From Gigaspora rosea (taxonomy: Eukaryota; Glomeromycota; Glomeromycetes; Diversisporales; Gigasporaceae), in contig QKWP01001981.1 of the NCBI GenBank assembly GCA_003550325.1, forward strand, positions 9,785 through 73,784: a stretch of DNA of 64,000 nucleotides. The letters are read 5' to 3'. Shown piece by piece: positions 45,548-57,510 of this stretch. Made by a program: the position numbers and the translations under genes. Within the stretch, counting starts at the first letter, position 1, and every line of letters begins with the position of its first letter. The notes below the pieces were generated by a model, which was given only the letters and a program-made list of their open reading frames with translations, made no database searches and was not told the DNA's origin.

Positions 45548-47700
45548 ATATAGAAGTGCCTTGGCCAGTTCCATTTCCAGATGATAAAGAACATTGCGCA
45601 ATATGGCAAAATGGAATTCGGATTGCGAAGGATATATTCAAGGTAGATGGAGCCAAATATGCTTTCTCAACTTGGTTTGCAGAAGCTAAAGAGATAGATT
45701 TGGCTATAGAAGCAAAAAATGAAGATAAAGCTATGCAGGAGGTATTTTTACAATGCCTATATAGGAATTATTCAGAAGAAGAAATCAATGAAACTATAAA
45801 ATTGGCAGTAAATAAAGGATATAAAAACTGGTTAGAAAAAGTGGAATATCAAATAGAATCAAGAAAATTTGAAGCTGGGATGACCGAAGGATGAGCCTAA
45901 GAAATTTTAAATGCGATCAATAATGGTAAGTTCTTAATAAGGGTAAAGTTTATTCGAGCTGATATAGTAATACCGCCAGAAGGAGAAATACAAAGAGGCT
46001 TTAAAATTATTGATAAATATGAGCCTATTTATAAATCAAAAAAAGTAGGTAGAAAATACATCAGGTGTGGTCCAAATGTTATACTTACAAAGAAAACGAA
46101 ACCAGGATTTTGGGTAGGAATAGATGAAAAATTTTTGGTTAGAGAAGTCAGTGAGCAATCTGAGGTAGGAGAGCTTGATAGTAATGCGGTTATATATGGA
46201 CTATATCGAATCCAAAAGCTGGATGTTAATCGGTTAATGCCTATAAAAGATGGAGCACTTAACTGTATAGCTGAACGAGTAATAGAGCATTTTGATCAAG
46301 CCAAAAGAAAACATGGACTCACAGAAATTCATCGACAAAAAATAAATGATTGGGAGAAAAAATGCGCATTCCAGGTGCTCGGGTACAGAACATTGCAGAA
46401 TTGGAAAAAATGCTCAAACGTCCAATAATATTGCTCGATATTACTCATGGAAAAATCTTTGATAGCGGAAAATATCGATCAGGTAAGTATAAAGAAATTG
46501 AAATAGTAGTACATAATGGACATGCATTCCCAAGAAACCAGCATTTTCCAAAAGATCGAATAGTTGAATATTATATAAAGGCGATACTTGGGAAGCTATC
46601 AGTAATGTCCTTTAGGGTTTTCAAGCAATCTGACTTATAGGAGTAGAAGATGAAAACTAAAGAGTTTTTCAATTTATTTTAGAAGACGGCCATACATTTA
46701 GGACATGGATAAAGCATATAGATATTATAAAAACATGTAAAGAATTATTTGAAGATGCGATAAACTGGCAATTTCGTGAAAATATAATTAATGAAAAAAA
46801 ATCGATTCTTTTAAAGTCTCTTAAAGCAGTTGATTTAGCAGAGCAAGTATTTGGAACAAACTATGCTGGAAGTCAACTTGCTAACGAAATTAATGAATGG
46901 TATCTGATATCTGGAAAAATAAATGATATTATAAAGCATAGTGGACGTTGGAATACACTGAATTATTGTATCAATAATATCATATATATTGATATGAAAT
47001 CCTGTTATCCAGCTAGCATGCAAGGTAAAGGAGAATGTGCATCATGGTTTAACCGATTTGGACACCCAACACACCACCTTGTTTGAGTTGCGGTAAATGG
47101 AAAATTGCCAGAGAATGATATCACTGGATTTGCACAAGTAGGATCTTTTAAATTTGTATAAATATACATTCAGTGATTTCCGTCTGGTATGAAAAACATT
47201 TTGCGTGTCGAGGTGGAGAAGGATGTGGAAAAGAAAAAAGATAGGTACCTATTGTACTTCTACGATATCTTCTTGAGGTTGGTATTCTAGAAAGTGTAAC
47301 TATTGGAGAGGCAATAATTTTTTTTACTAAACAGACCAAAGTATGGCTACCTAGAAATAGAAATATTAGTTGTGCAATTATAGAAAAGTTCACGCAAGGT
47401 GGTAAGATTGACGAGAAACGTCTCATACATAGACTTGTAATAGATGAAGGTAAACTCGATTTCTTGATTAAAAATTATACCGATGCTGAAACTTTTGCAA
47501 GTAGGGAGAAATATTTACTCGGATTTATACTTACATATTATGAGGGCCATCAACCTCAGTACACGCATTTGTAAGTCTCAATGTTAGCTTATGCTCATAT
47601 AAACTTGTTGGAAATGCTATAGAGATTTCAACCAAATAAAGTAGTAAGGATTGCTACAGATCTATATATGTACGAAAAGAGGCTTTATATAAGATCGAAA
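45548..47700 (+). pseudogene. B-family DNA polymerase (fossil part)
   Basis: The palm-domain motif A is readable as IYIDMKSCYPASMQ near 46985-47025, the D-x-x-S-x-Y-P pattern of protein-primed and viral B-family polymerases. The upstream part (VPWPVPFPDDKEHCAIW, GFKIIDKYEPIYKSKK) would be the N-terminal and exonuclease region, but no exonuclease motif was confirmed. It replicates element DNA in intact relatives. The CACTA terminus abuts its 5' side. It is broken, as noted for the whole module. Confidence 0.65.
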
Positions 47701-48039
47701 ATACACTAGCATTCTTCAAGCAAGTTGAAGTAAAGTCAGATCCGACTTTATGTTCACACTATCCTTCTTGTGCAATGTGTAGCGATCTAGAAGAATTACT
47801 TATTTCAAAATTAGAATATGCAAAATGGATTAAAGAGTTTCTAAAAATAAAAAGGCCTCTAGTAAAATATGATTGCAAAAGACATAAACCATTTATTTGT
47901 AGATTTTGCTTTGCGGAATGGTTTTATAGACCAGACTCCTATGCTCGTTCGCATCACCAAAAGAACAAGAAATCCAGGAAATTCAACCTGGTCAATGGCG
48001 TGACAAGGGCGAAAAAATATATAGATTAGATGAAAATAT

Positions 48040-49270
48040 TACATATTGGCCAAAGGATAGACATTAGGGATCGATCAAAAATATTTTAAATAGTATTGCA
48101 CCAATAATCCACGATCCTATTACAAGATGTCAAAAATCGTATCTTAATGGAGGAAGAGGATCTGGTAAAACAATATGAGCAATTAGATTTTTAAAGACAT
48201 AAATATGATTATTTTCACTTATACGAATGCATTGGCTAAAAATTTTCGAGAAAAACGTAATATAAAAGCTCAAACCTGGCATAGCTTCTTTAGACAAAAT
48301 GGAGTGGGAGAGTGGATATCTGAATGCATGGAAGAGAAGAAATTTCCACAAGTTGTTATTTGGGATGAGGTATGTACAGTTCCTAAAGGGCATGCCATTT
48401 ATCATATGATTTTTACCATGGATACATGGTCAAAGGTAGTGATCATGTCTATATATTATATTAGTCAATCAAAATTAGATAAAGTGATCACACCATACAT
48501 GGATAGGGGTGGCTACTAAGTAAAAAATATCATGTAATAAATGGTATGCCCCTAAGCATATTCTTGAAATGTTTATTAATTATTTATTAGAACATAAATG
48601 CCAGATAGTTTGTTGTGGTGACGATACACAATCTTTACCATTCTTCGGAGAAATGCTACATAATTGGTTAAAAGAGTATGCTAATTATTACGAAGAAGTT
48701 TTAACTAATTATCATGCAAAATGTTCTAAGTTACGTGAACTTAAAAAAGCTATGCATCACAAAAATAATCGAATACTATCAAAATTATTTCGAGAAATTA
48801 TCCCAACTATAGAAAAATAGGAACATCTCAAAAAGAAATGGACTCCCTCAGATTGTATATTATCAGCACATCGCCTATCTTGAAGAATTGCAACACAAAA
48901 ATGCCTTGAACTTCATCGTATTAAATATCCAGATCCACTGGTTCCATTAATATATAGGCCAAAAGATGGACATAAACAAAACTGCCTCATTCCAATTCCT
49001 GGTTCATCTGAGAAACAAGAACTAGTAAAAAATGATATAGTATATTTACCATTGAATACGCTTCCTGAAAAGTTTATAAAAGATATATTAATCGAAGAAA
49101 AAATACTTGATTGGGATTTGGAATATGCTATGACTGTGCATACTAGTCAAGGGATGATGCTTGAAGCTCCACAATGAGTTTGGGTTATCGATGAACATTT
49201 GGCATGGGATAATCTAATATATCTTGCAGTTGGTCGTATAGAATATTTGAGTTAGTTTATTTGGATTGAA
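48040..49270 (+). pseudogene. Superfamily 1 DNA helicase (fossil part)
   Basis: A Walker A region GGRGSGKT lies near 48150-48175. Then come MIIFTYTNALAKNFREK, VVIWDEVCTVPKGHA (Walker B, D-E), QIVCCGDDTQSLPFFGEM (motif III-like G-D-x-x-Q) and a late AMTVHTSQGMMLE-type motif near 49125, the order of Pif1/RecD-like SF1 helicases. It probably unwinds element DNA for the polymerase. It is broken. Confidence 0.68.
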
Positions 49271-49399
49271 GGTCCCCCATTACCTCCTGAAATTGAGGAA
49301 GCAAAAAATATGAAAGCAATTGAACATTCATTGAGGCCATTTATTTCTGAAAAACTCGTAGGATATATGGATCAAGATAAGAAAAAAGGTCGTGAATTC

Positions 49400-49600
49400 G
49401 ATTTATTTGTTGACTATATCCTTACATTAAAAGATTTGCAGAAAAATAAATGCGCACTATGTCTTATTAAGATGGAATGAAGTTGGTATAATGCATATAA
49501 TCAGGATCAATAGACAGTTGATCGAATTGATAACCAAGTAGGACATATTAAAGGTAATGCACGTCTTGTCTGTCTTGAATGCAATTGGAATCATCGAGTC
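49400..49600 (+). pseudogene. HNH nuclease-like domain (fossil part)
   Basis: KNKCALC, then TVDRIDN, GHIKGNARLVCLECN: C-x-x-C, D-R-I-D, G-H-x-x-G-N, C-x-x-C spacing as in HNH/endonuclease VII-like domains. It follows the helicase without a clear gene boundary, so it may have been a C-terminal domain of the same protein. Confidence 0.6.
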
Positions 49601-50014
49601 TAGCCCATCCAATGAACCAATATAAAGACAACAATTCCTATAATAATTTTTTTCTTCTTTTTAATAATAATAAATATCCAATTCAGAAATTTATAGATAT
49701 GACAATGGATAACTGGCAACAAGTAATGAATTGGTAGGTGTTAGTTCATTTTGACACCACATGTTTCATGTAGACGTACGATTTAAATTGCGGTAAAGCT
49801 TACAAAAAATCTGTTCATTTAACCACTATTAAACCAGTGCATATAATTCATATGATACTGCATATAGTTATGAAATTCCGGAAGAATAAACATCTAACTA
49901 AATTGTTCTACTTAATATATAAATCTATTTTTTATGAATGATAATAAATAAATATAAGAATTAAATAAAAGCATTACTTAATAAAATCCACACATTTGAT
50001 ATATACAATATAAT

Positions 50015-50440
50015 ATGCATATATACAACCCACTTCTTATTCCAGATACTATTGCTAAAATCATCTCAAAACTTCTATTGGAGGATCTAGATAACTGTAT
50101 TCAAATTAACCGCACATGGTATAAAGAAATTTGTCATGAACTTTATAAAAGACTTAAAAACTTCAATACAAAATACTATGATTTATTAGAGAAACTAGAC
50201 AGATGTCATAGAAAATCAGATATAAATGATAATGAAATTGAGCCCATATATAATAATGCATTAATAACATTTGATGAGCTCGTAAAAGTAGAAATATGTA
50301 TGCTATATAATGATATAGTTTTCAGTAAAAGAATTAGAAATGCAATATTGTCAAATATTGAAGACTATAATTATGGAAACCCTCTAGATTCATATAATTT
50401 TGGAGAAGATATATTCGAATATATAAAATATCTAATGTAG
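50015..50440 (+). CDS. Small F-box-like protein
   Basis: An intact frame of 141 residues starts MHIYNPLLIPDTIAKIISKL and continues LLEDLDNCIQINRTWYKEIC HELYKRL. The first 45 residues fit the F-box pattern (L-x-P-x-x-x-x-x-I-x-x-x-L, then L-x-x-C-x-x-x-N-x-x-W). F-boxes bind Skp1 and tether substrates to SCF ubiquitin ligases. The remainder is helical and acidic, without LRR or kelch repeats, so no substrate domain is visible, and the protein is much shorter than most F-box proteins. It lies 275 bases after the replication-module fossil and could be either host or element cargo. AT-rich sequence with TATATACAATATAATATG just upstream offers a promoter. I am moderately sure of the F-box, not of the function. 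Confidence 0.6.
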   Translation: MHIYNPLLIPDTIAKIISKLLLEDLDNCIQINRTWYKEICHELYKRLKNFNTKYYDLLEKLDRCHRKSDINDNEIEPIYNNALITFDELVKVEICMLYNDIVFSKRIRNAILSNIEDYNYGNPLDSYNFGEDIFEYIKYLM

Positions 50441-51181
50441 AGAGAAGAAAGCCGACTTACCTATCTGCCATATATATTTTTTCAGTTGGCTATTTGATCA
50501 ATTTCGCATTCTACCACATGCACGTATGAAATGTGTGCCAGTTGCTGATCATGGACCATCAACTAACCTGACACACATTCCTGGCAGCTAATCATTTTGG
50601 TTTTATAATCACATATTAAATGCATAATAAAGTTGATCCAAGTTAAATATACAAATAATAATAATTAAAATGTGTATGCATATTTTTTGGTTTTTGCAAA
50701 TTATACCCAAGTCTTGAAGCTTTAAAGTTTCTTTGTGAGTTCTCTTGCTAATATCATATGTTTTTAGAAACTAGCCTTCTGGTCTTTTTATACTGTTCCC
50801 AATTATCATAAGCTTCTTTTCCCATTGTAACAAATATGTAAAGGAGGAATGAATTGATAAATATATGAAACTATAGTAGCGATGATATAAATATAATCAA
50901 GATACCAGGAATGGAGTGATATTGAAGATTTCAAGTAGTATATTGCAAATTAAATGAATAAATGCATATGGCGTGTGAATGCATATAGAAACTTTGCATG
51001 TTACGTCTTCACATCAGATGTAATACTTGCTCTTGTATTTTGTATCGCATAAAATTATTAGTCTGATTTTCAAAGTGCGATACCTGAATTTTCTTGCTGT
51101 TATACCATTTTGTGCATAGAATAAGAACCCAGATTCTGATTTTTGATCCACCTATAACAATAACATTAACACAATGGTTAG
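50441..51181. other. AT-rich interval, no gene seen
   Basis: A small inverted repeat (ATGTGTGCCAG at about 50535 facing CTGACACACAT at about 50567) is the only structure noted. Short minus-strand frames look incidental. Confidence 0.6.
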
Positions 51182-51209
51182 CAAGATAAAACAACAGGGT
51201 GTGGCGACT

Positions 51210-51262
51210 TAGGGAAGTTGGCAAGTTGTCACCCCCAAGTGGCAGGTCTAGGGTTCAAATCC
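51210..51262 (+). promoter_or_regulatory. Pol III internal promoter (A and B boxes)
   Basis: TAGGGAAGTTGG fits the A box with one deviation. GGTTCAAATCC is a perfect B box. Spacing of about 30 bases is normal. The acceptor-stem pairing of the tRNA-like part is imperfect, so this is a retroposon promoter and not a tRNA gene. Confidence 0.7.
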
Positions 51263-51775
51263 CACTGCCGACGCTTTGGAAAAATAGATCTGTGTTACGG
51301 TAACCGTTTCCTGTCGATCGGTTGGAAATATTACCTGTAGTCCTTGGTTACCATCTTGAATGGGAGCTTTCGGGCGAAGTTGTGTCCGGTGACACAGACA
51401 AATCCAAGGAACCGGGGAAATGGAAACCCATTTGGAAAGTCCCGAGTAAGGAGGTAGCAACGATCTTTGATAGTGCTACCAAAACTGGAATATCGGAAAC
51501 CGGAGCTAGAGAACTGGATAATATGACCTTCGGAGGAGAGGGTCCACCAATCTGGCCGCCGGAGTCATACCGGAAGAAAAGGACCTATATTCTGGAATTA
51601 GGTACTAGGGGAAGAAAAACCATAGTAGCACCTAATGCTGGGTAGATAAACCCTTCCGGGCCAACTGGTTTGGAAGTTTGGGGCACCCGGTGATGGACCG
51701 GTAGGAAAGTAATAGTGGGTACCGGGGTCGGTGTGAACCTTACAAGGGCAAAAGTAGGTAATAGTAGTGGTTAGG

Positions 51776-52312
51776 CAGTGTTGTCATGGGACACGGACAC
51801 AGACGGCGGACTATACATGTTGGCAAAATCCTGACTTACTATAGTTTGGGATTTGTCCGTTATCCCAAATCCCAAATCTCAAATTCTAGTATAACTAATA
51901 TCTCAAAAACTTTATTAATAATCTTTATTTAAACAAATCATATATATTCTTATAGTTATAAATAATATATTTACAAAATATTAAGATTATTTATTTGATT
52001 TAATCTTTTATAAATAGCAATTGTTTTTTTATTATTTGGAATTTGTCCGGGTTTTGCCAGCATGTATACGGCGGACAGTCCGGGACGGGACGTCCGGGAC
52101 ATGTTCGCCCAGAATTTTTTTTGTCCCGGACATTTTGCGACTCAACACGTGATCATCTACCAATAAAATTCGTATAATTCCGCAATTTAATTGGTTTTAC
52201 CTGGCGGACATGTATCATGTTGGGACATTATTGCGGACATGTCCCGGATGTCCCGTCCCGGACTGTCCGCATCCCTAAAAAATCGGCGGGACAATGTCCG
52301 TGTACAACACTG
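51776..52312. mobile_element. Foldback hAT MITE
   Basis: Ends CAGTGTTGTCATGGG and CGTGTACAACACTG are inverted. TGGTTAGG (51768-51775) and CGGTTAGG (52313-52320) form an 8-bp target duplication with one mismatch. Long inner arms built from GTCCGGGACGGGACGTCCGGGAC-type words face each other, so the element is a foldback. It is GC-rich compared with its surroundings, has no coding capacity, and contains the smaller MITE at 51812-52067. Confidence 0.83.
51812..52067. mobile_element. MITE nested in the hAT MITE
   Basis: ACGGCGGAC occurs on both sides (51803-51811 and 52068-52076), a perfect 9-bp target duplication. The ends are TATACATGTTGGCAAAATCC and GGGTTTTGCCAGCATGTAT. The body is AT-rich with GGGATTTGTCC and ATCCCAAATCCC words. 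The 9-bp target points to a Mutator-type transposase. Confidence 0.85.
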
Positions 52313-52542
52313 CGGTTAGGTACCCCTGACTGCAAGTTGCTTGCCTCGGTGAGTGCGTAAGTTACCGAAGTGTAGGTAATACCTGTGTGGGACAGGGACT
52401 GCTCTACCAAGTTTGCCCGCGAGGATAAATTAGTCCTAAGGGGATGTAGGTAGCATCTGGGACTGTCTTCGACTGACTAATGTATTAGAGGGCTGTACCA
52501 GTGATTACAAGTAGGATTGACATGCGAAGCGTTGAACCAGAG

Positions 52543-55500
52543 TAGAGTTCCAAGTTGGTAAAATTTTGCCAATCAATTAGTTGCCAACTAAAGTTGGCAA
52601 CTAATCGATTATGATAATCACGTGACCAACCAATCGATTAGTTGGTTAGTTGTTTAGTTGTTTAATCGTTTAGTTGTTTAATTGTAAGTTGTATAGTTGA
52701 TATAAAGAAAGCTAATTTTGCGATTAAAAAATATGCCTAAATGCATCAGAAAAACATTATAGCTTCAAATTCATAGTAATGATAACTTTGCAGATTTTTA
52801 ACAAAACATTAGAAATTAAATCAAATAAAAGCATTTACAGCAAAACGCATTTATATAAATATCTTATTGATTTTAATGCAAAAGCATTAAAACTTCGTGA
52901 TAATCCGTTAAACAGATGTAATATTGCTTTCAAATTTGAACATATAATTACAAATTGAACCAGATAATGCATAGTCTTAAATAGTTAAACGTGTAAAAAG
53001 GGATTAAATCGCCACCAAAAAAAAATTTAATAATTATACTTTTGCATTTATTGAAGTTTTATTAATAAGTATTTGATATATCGCGATTATTTAAAAATTA
53101 GGACTTGATTATTAATATTATGGCAAATTTGCCACCACACGATTAAAATTATCCAATGCTCTAAATCGGAACAACCTAAACCAATCACCCTAGCAAGTGT
53201 TGTACGCTTTTTTGATGTCTGATTAAAGTCGAATTGATATTTTTATTTTTGTTTTAGATAAAATTAAATAACCGAAAATGCACTTTGAGATCCAAACTAA
53301 CAATCTAGTCAATATTAAAACCCATAGATAGATAATAAAGAACTTGATTGTTAGAAAGCTTTAAAAAGTAAATTATAAATGCGATTTATACTTACAAACT
53401 AAAACAGCCTACAAAGTGAAACTTAACATAAAGTGGCAGATGCCCACAAATACATGCGAATTAAATAAAGAACTTGAAAATAACTATTTAATAATATGTA
53501 AATACTAAATAAGCTTAAATCGAATATTAATGGAATATTAAAATGACCGTTATACCTACCAGGCTAATAAGAGTTAAACGGCACACAAGGCACTTTTTTA
53601 AAAGTAAAAGTATAACTTAAGTATAAGCTTGAGTCATTATAGTTTCAATTGAGGGTGTTTCAGAATTAACTTATTTTGAAAATAAGTAGTAGTTTGAAAT
53701 TTATCATGAGATAAAATAAACAAACTTTTTTTAGTAATTAGGATAGAATTCGATAAAAAATTTACGATCATAAAAGAGTTTATTATTCTATAATAAAAAT
53801 AAATAGGATTTAAGGTCTCTGATTTCGAAATAAATACATCACTAATTTAAATTGAAATTAGAAACCTGAACATTAGCTCTGAAACACCCTAATATAATTG
53901 ATATTTATACTTACCAAATAAATGCGAATTGAATGACTCGATAAGTACTATTAAGATGAGAAAATTGAATCATAATTTTAAATTTTTTTTAAATATAGAA
54001 TAATAAATTAAATCTTTGGACCCACCAAGCTAATGCAAATAAAACGGTTCGCGAAGTGCTATAGTGGCAAGCTTATATAAGCTTGATTTACAATGATTAA
54101 GTAAAATAATAGAATTATTTTAATCATACCAAGCTAATGCGAATCGAAGGATCCGAGACGTGAAAGAACTATTTAAAGTAAATATTCATAAGTTGTATCA
54201 TAAATTTTAACTAAAAATTATAATACTCACCAAGTCCATATGAAATAAACGAGCGGAAGGCAGTTTAATAGTAATATTGAATTGAAAGTTTAAATTGAAA
54301 TAAACAGTCTCATATACCATAAAATCATCAACTTAAATTATGTATAAAGATAAGCGTTCGTAAGTATGATGATGAAGCTTAAAATGATAATTGATTACCC
54401 AACCTAAAATGGAAAGCAAGGATACTTACGAGTTAACAGATTTTAAGTAAATATTTAATAGTGCAATAAGACTTAATAATAAATATAATAATGCAATTGA
54501 AATCTGTCAATATATGTAAATATATTTTATTGAGTTAAGTATATCATAGTAAAATGTCTAATACATATAAATGTTTTAAGTGGAAAAAACATCAATGCTG
54601 CTCATATTTTTTTTAAGAAATACTAATTGTTTTAATAAATCTGGATCGAGCCTGGTACGCTTATCTGTTACATGGTTCCAAGAATCGGAAAATAGGCGTT
54701 CTGATGGCACGGAGGAAGCTGGCACCGCAAGATATCGTCTTGCTAAGATTGCCAAAGTAGGAAAGAGAGTTTTGTGTTGGCGCCACCAAACCAGAGGACA
54801 GGGTTCTTTGTCAAGGGAAATTTCAGGTATTTCGCAATACCGATCAAATCCGTCAGGCGCAGCGTTGTTTTCTGTTCGTGAATGAGAAAAAAATGCTGAT
54901 AGTTTAGTTTTTTTATTTTGATGTGATACTAAGGTTGTACCATCATTGTTGGTTGGTGCGGTATTATCATTAGTTAAATGCAATTCATCAAATTTGCGGC
55001 GCATAAGTTGGATCGTTGTGCGGCGTAAATCTCTAGTACAGAAATTTAATTGCTTAAATCGTGGGTCAAGAAAGGAGCAGCACATGCCAATCTCACTCGG
55101 GTCTCCCCACCGCTCAATTAAATTTTCCAAGATTGTGTTTCTAACAAAGATCGCTTCATTATTTAGATCAGTTAAGTTTTTAAGCTGACGTGCAAGTTCT
55201 TCTAACATTGGTGTCATAAAACCAAGTGTCGGGTATTTGGATCCACTTAAAAATTCTGTTGCTTCATCGAAAGGAGAAAGAATTACAATGAGTTCTTTCA
55301 ATAATTCAAATTCTCCTTCTGAAGGAAGAAAAGACCTAATCGTCTCTGCTCCTTTTCTAATTTCACTAAGGGTATGATTATTAAGAGTTGAGTATAATTG
55401 CATAATAGCAGGTTTTAACAACACGAGACGTTCAATAGAATGAAAGGTGGAGTTCCATCTGGTATCTACATCTTTAATGACATCTAATGGTTGTTTTAGT

Positions 55501-57510
55501 CCCGGGGTGATTTGCAATTGTGCTTCACGAAGTTGCTTTCTTTTTTTTTCTTTTGACAAAATGGAAACAAGCGTTTTACACTTTGAGATAAGCCCATCTA
55601 CTTCCTTTAGCCCTAAATTTACACTTAATTGTAAAGTATGCCCGGCACATTTAACATTAGTAATGCCCATTTGTTGCACTGCCGATTTGACATTCGCACC
55701 ATTATCTGTAGTAATAGAAAAGATCTTTTGATGGTTAATATTAAATTTATCAAGAACAGAATTAACCGACTCAAGAATATCATATGCGTAATGATCGTCT
55801 AATTCCCCAATTTCAAGTACAATCTCGTGCAACTCAAATGATTCTGTAAGCCAGTGACAAGTGATTCCGATGTAACTATCATGTGCTCGTGAAGACCAGA
55901 TATCGAAGGTTAAGGAAGCTGTGTCAGATGTCTCTAAAATAAGGTCTGTAACTTGGTTTATTGCTGAATTATAAGTGTCAAATATGACTGTTTTTATTGA
56001 ACTAACACATGGCATTTTAAATCGAGAATCAAAACTTTTTAACAGAAGTTTAAAATCATCAATTTCGACAAGATAAATTGGCTGAGCACGTGAAACTATA
56101 TATCGAACAACTTGATTTGCAAGTTTTTTTTGAACAGAAGAAGAATGGGGTTTCATTATTACTTGCTGAATTGTTTGCTGGTGAACTTTCACTGATGTAT
56201 TCGCAAGTGATTCTTTAGTAATATGACGGATATCCCTTAGATGATTTATTTGATTGCTTGTTGAACCTAACTACACATACTCTGTTGCACAACCGTCAAA
56301 TAAACATCGAACTTTTTCGACTTCTTCTTCTTGATTATCCGGTGTAAGTATTACAGCATTATATTTTTTAAAAAATTGCCATACAAAACTTCCTGGCCTT
56401 CTTTCTTTTTTTTTTCTTTTTTTGACACAACTCAAATTTGAAGTAGATGTTGATGTTGAAGCTAATACTTCATCATCACTACTATTTTTTTCTTCGTTAT
56501 CAGATGGATCAAATTCATTCGAACTATCCATTGTAGATTCTTCCGTTTGGATATTGCCACCAAGATGGCACTCTCACCTTTTTATTACACTCATATTTAA
56601 GTTAAAATACTTACATTTATACAGGTTCCGTACAAGACAAATCTAGAATTAAAAGGTCTCTATTTTAAATAATATAATATATTTGACTTTTACAAATCGT
56701 GGGTACTTACATATTATACGGACTTTTGATGACAAAAAAAAAAAACACCTTATATTCACCATCAATTGTACTTTTACGGTTCTATAACCAGTATTTTATA
56801 TGCTCCCCCTAACGATAAGATTTTCCACACAATTTTTGAGAATATTTAATGCTTCGTGTTTATTCCTTATTCCTTGACTTTTACTTAATATATCGATATT
56901 CTTTTTTTTTTATATAACATTTGATTTTTATGAATTAAACGTTCTTATTCACATGGCCCCGATATAATGATAACTTTTAATTGCAAAACCGGTTAAATTT
57001 TAAATACCAAGAGTAAAATAGGCTTTAGTATCTATAATGCCTTTATCTCACCTCAGATTAGATAATTGACTTTGGATTTATATTGTTCATTTCATTCTTT
57101 GCCAACTGCCCAACAATGCCTATACTTGTTACATGACAAGAAATTATTTTATCAATCTGAAAAAAAAAGATCATTTTAAATATAGATTATGCATATTCGA
57201 TTACAAATATGCATTAAAATAAATAAGTTATGCATAATGATAACAATAAGCTTCACGATTTAACTAATTTGTGCTACGTATTAGTTACCAATCAACAATT
57301 GCGATTTCTGCTGCGTTATTGCTATCAATAGTAATAGTTGTTTAGTTGATTAATATAAATTATAGTTAGTTGGCAACTAGTTGGTAACCAACGATTAATC
57401 ATAATCGAACCAGTTGGTAATAAATCGATTAGTTGTTTAAATTTTTTTTAAATCGATTAGTTGAAAAGTTGCCAACTAGTTGGTTTTTCAACTAACGATT
57501 TGGAACTCTA
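52543..57510 (-). mobile_element. Autonomous-type hAT transposon
   Basis: The ends TAGAGTTCCAA and TTGGAACTCTA are perfect inverted repeats. AACCAGAG (52535-52542) and GACCAGAG (57511-57518) form the 8-bp target duplication with one mismatch. Both subterminal regions are packed with AATCGATTAGTTG and GTTGGCAACTA words, as hAT transposases require. The 4968-base element carries one transposase gene on the minus strand. Apart from that gene, 52700-54570 and 56540-57230 look non-coding. A truncated end of the same family lies at 2035-2295 and about 28440-28700. Confidence 0.92.
54576..56531 (-). CDS. hAT transposase with BED finger, one in-frame stop
   Basis: The start MDSSNEFDPSDNEEKNSSDD (56531) leads an acidic head, a basic KKRKKKERR (likely NLS) and a BED finger whose parts are GSFVWQFFKKY, CLFDGC and, after a single TAG (56271-56273), INHLRDIRH. 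The frame then stays open for 564 residues. RNase-H-fold landmarks are SLTFDIWSSRAHDSYIGITC (first Asp), SITTDNGANVKSAV (second Asp), KCAGHTLQLSVNLGL, KDVDTRWNSTFHSIERLVLL and PFDEATEFLSGS (catalytic Glu region). The C-terminal dimerisation domain reads PLVWWRQHKTLFPTLAILAR, then PASSVPSERLFSDSWNHVTD, and PDLLKQLVFLKKN. Total length 651 codons, usual for the family. The TAG splits the BED finger and would abolish a full-length product unless read through, edited or a sequence error. The enzyme cuts at the 11-base ends and makes 8-bp duplications. Confidence 0.9.

Larger units (their letters stand above)
45548..49740 (+). mobile_element. Polinton/virus-like replication module fossil (PolB, helicase, HNH)
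   Basis: Reading in one direction, the region holds a B-family DNA polymerase (about 45548-47700), a Cys/His-rich segment (about 47860-47930), a superfamily 1 helicase (about 48040-49270) and an HNH nuclease-like domain (about 49400-49600). It is heavily decayed, with about ten or more interruptions, so it is an old fossil. It cannot be shown to be the same element as the integrase-bearing piece at 36351-38996, because a gap and a CACTA element separate them. Ends were not found. A decayed large-DNA-virus or linear-plasmid insertion is a possible alternative to a Polinton. Confidence 0.65.

Noticed and set aside
51201-51275. tRNA gene
   Set aside because: The A and B boxes are good, but the acceptor stem pairs poorly, no convincing anticodon arm is seen, and the segment is the head of a poly(A)-tailed element with a target duplication.
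51322-51645. Protein-coding gene inside the SINE-like element
   Set aside because: The 107-codon frame has no recognised family, and an opposite-strand frame overlaps it in the same GC-richer segment. Kept only as a note in the element entry.
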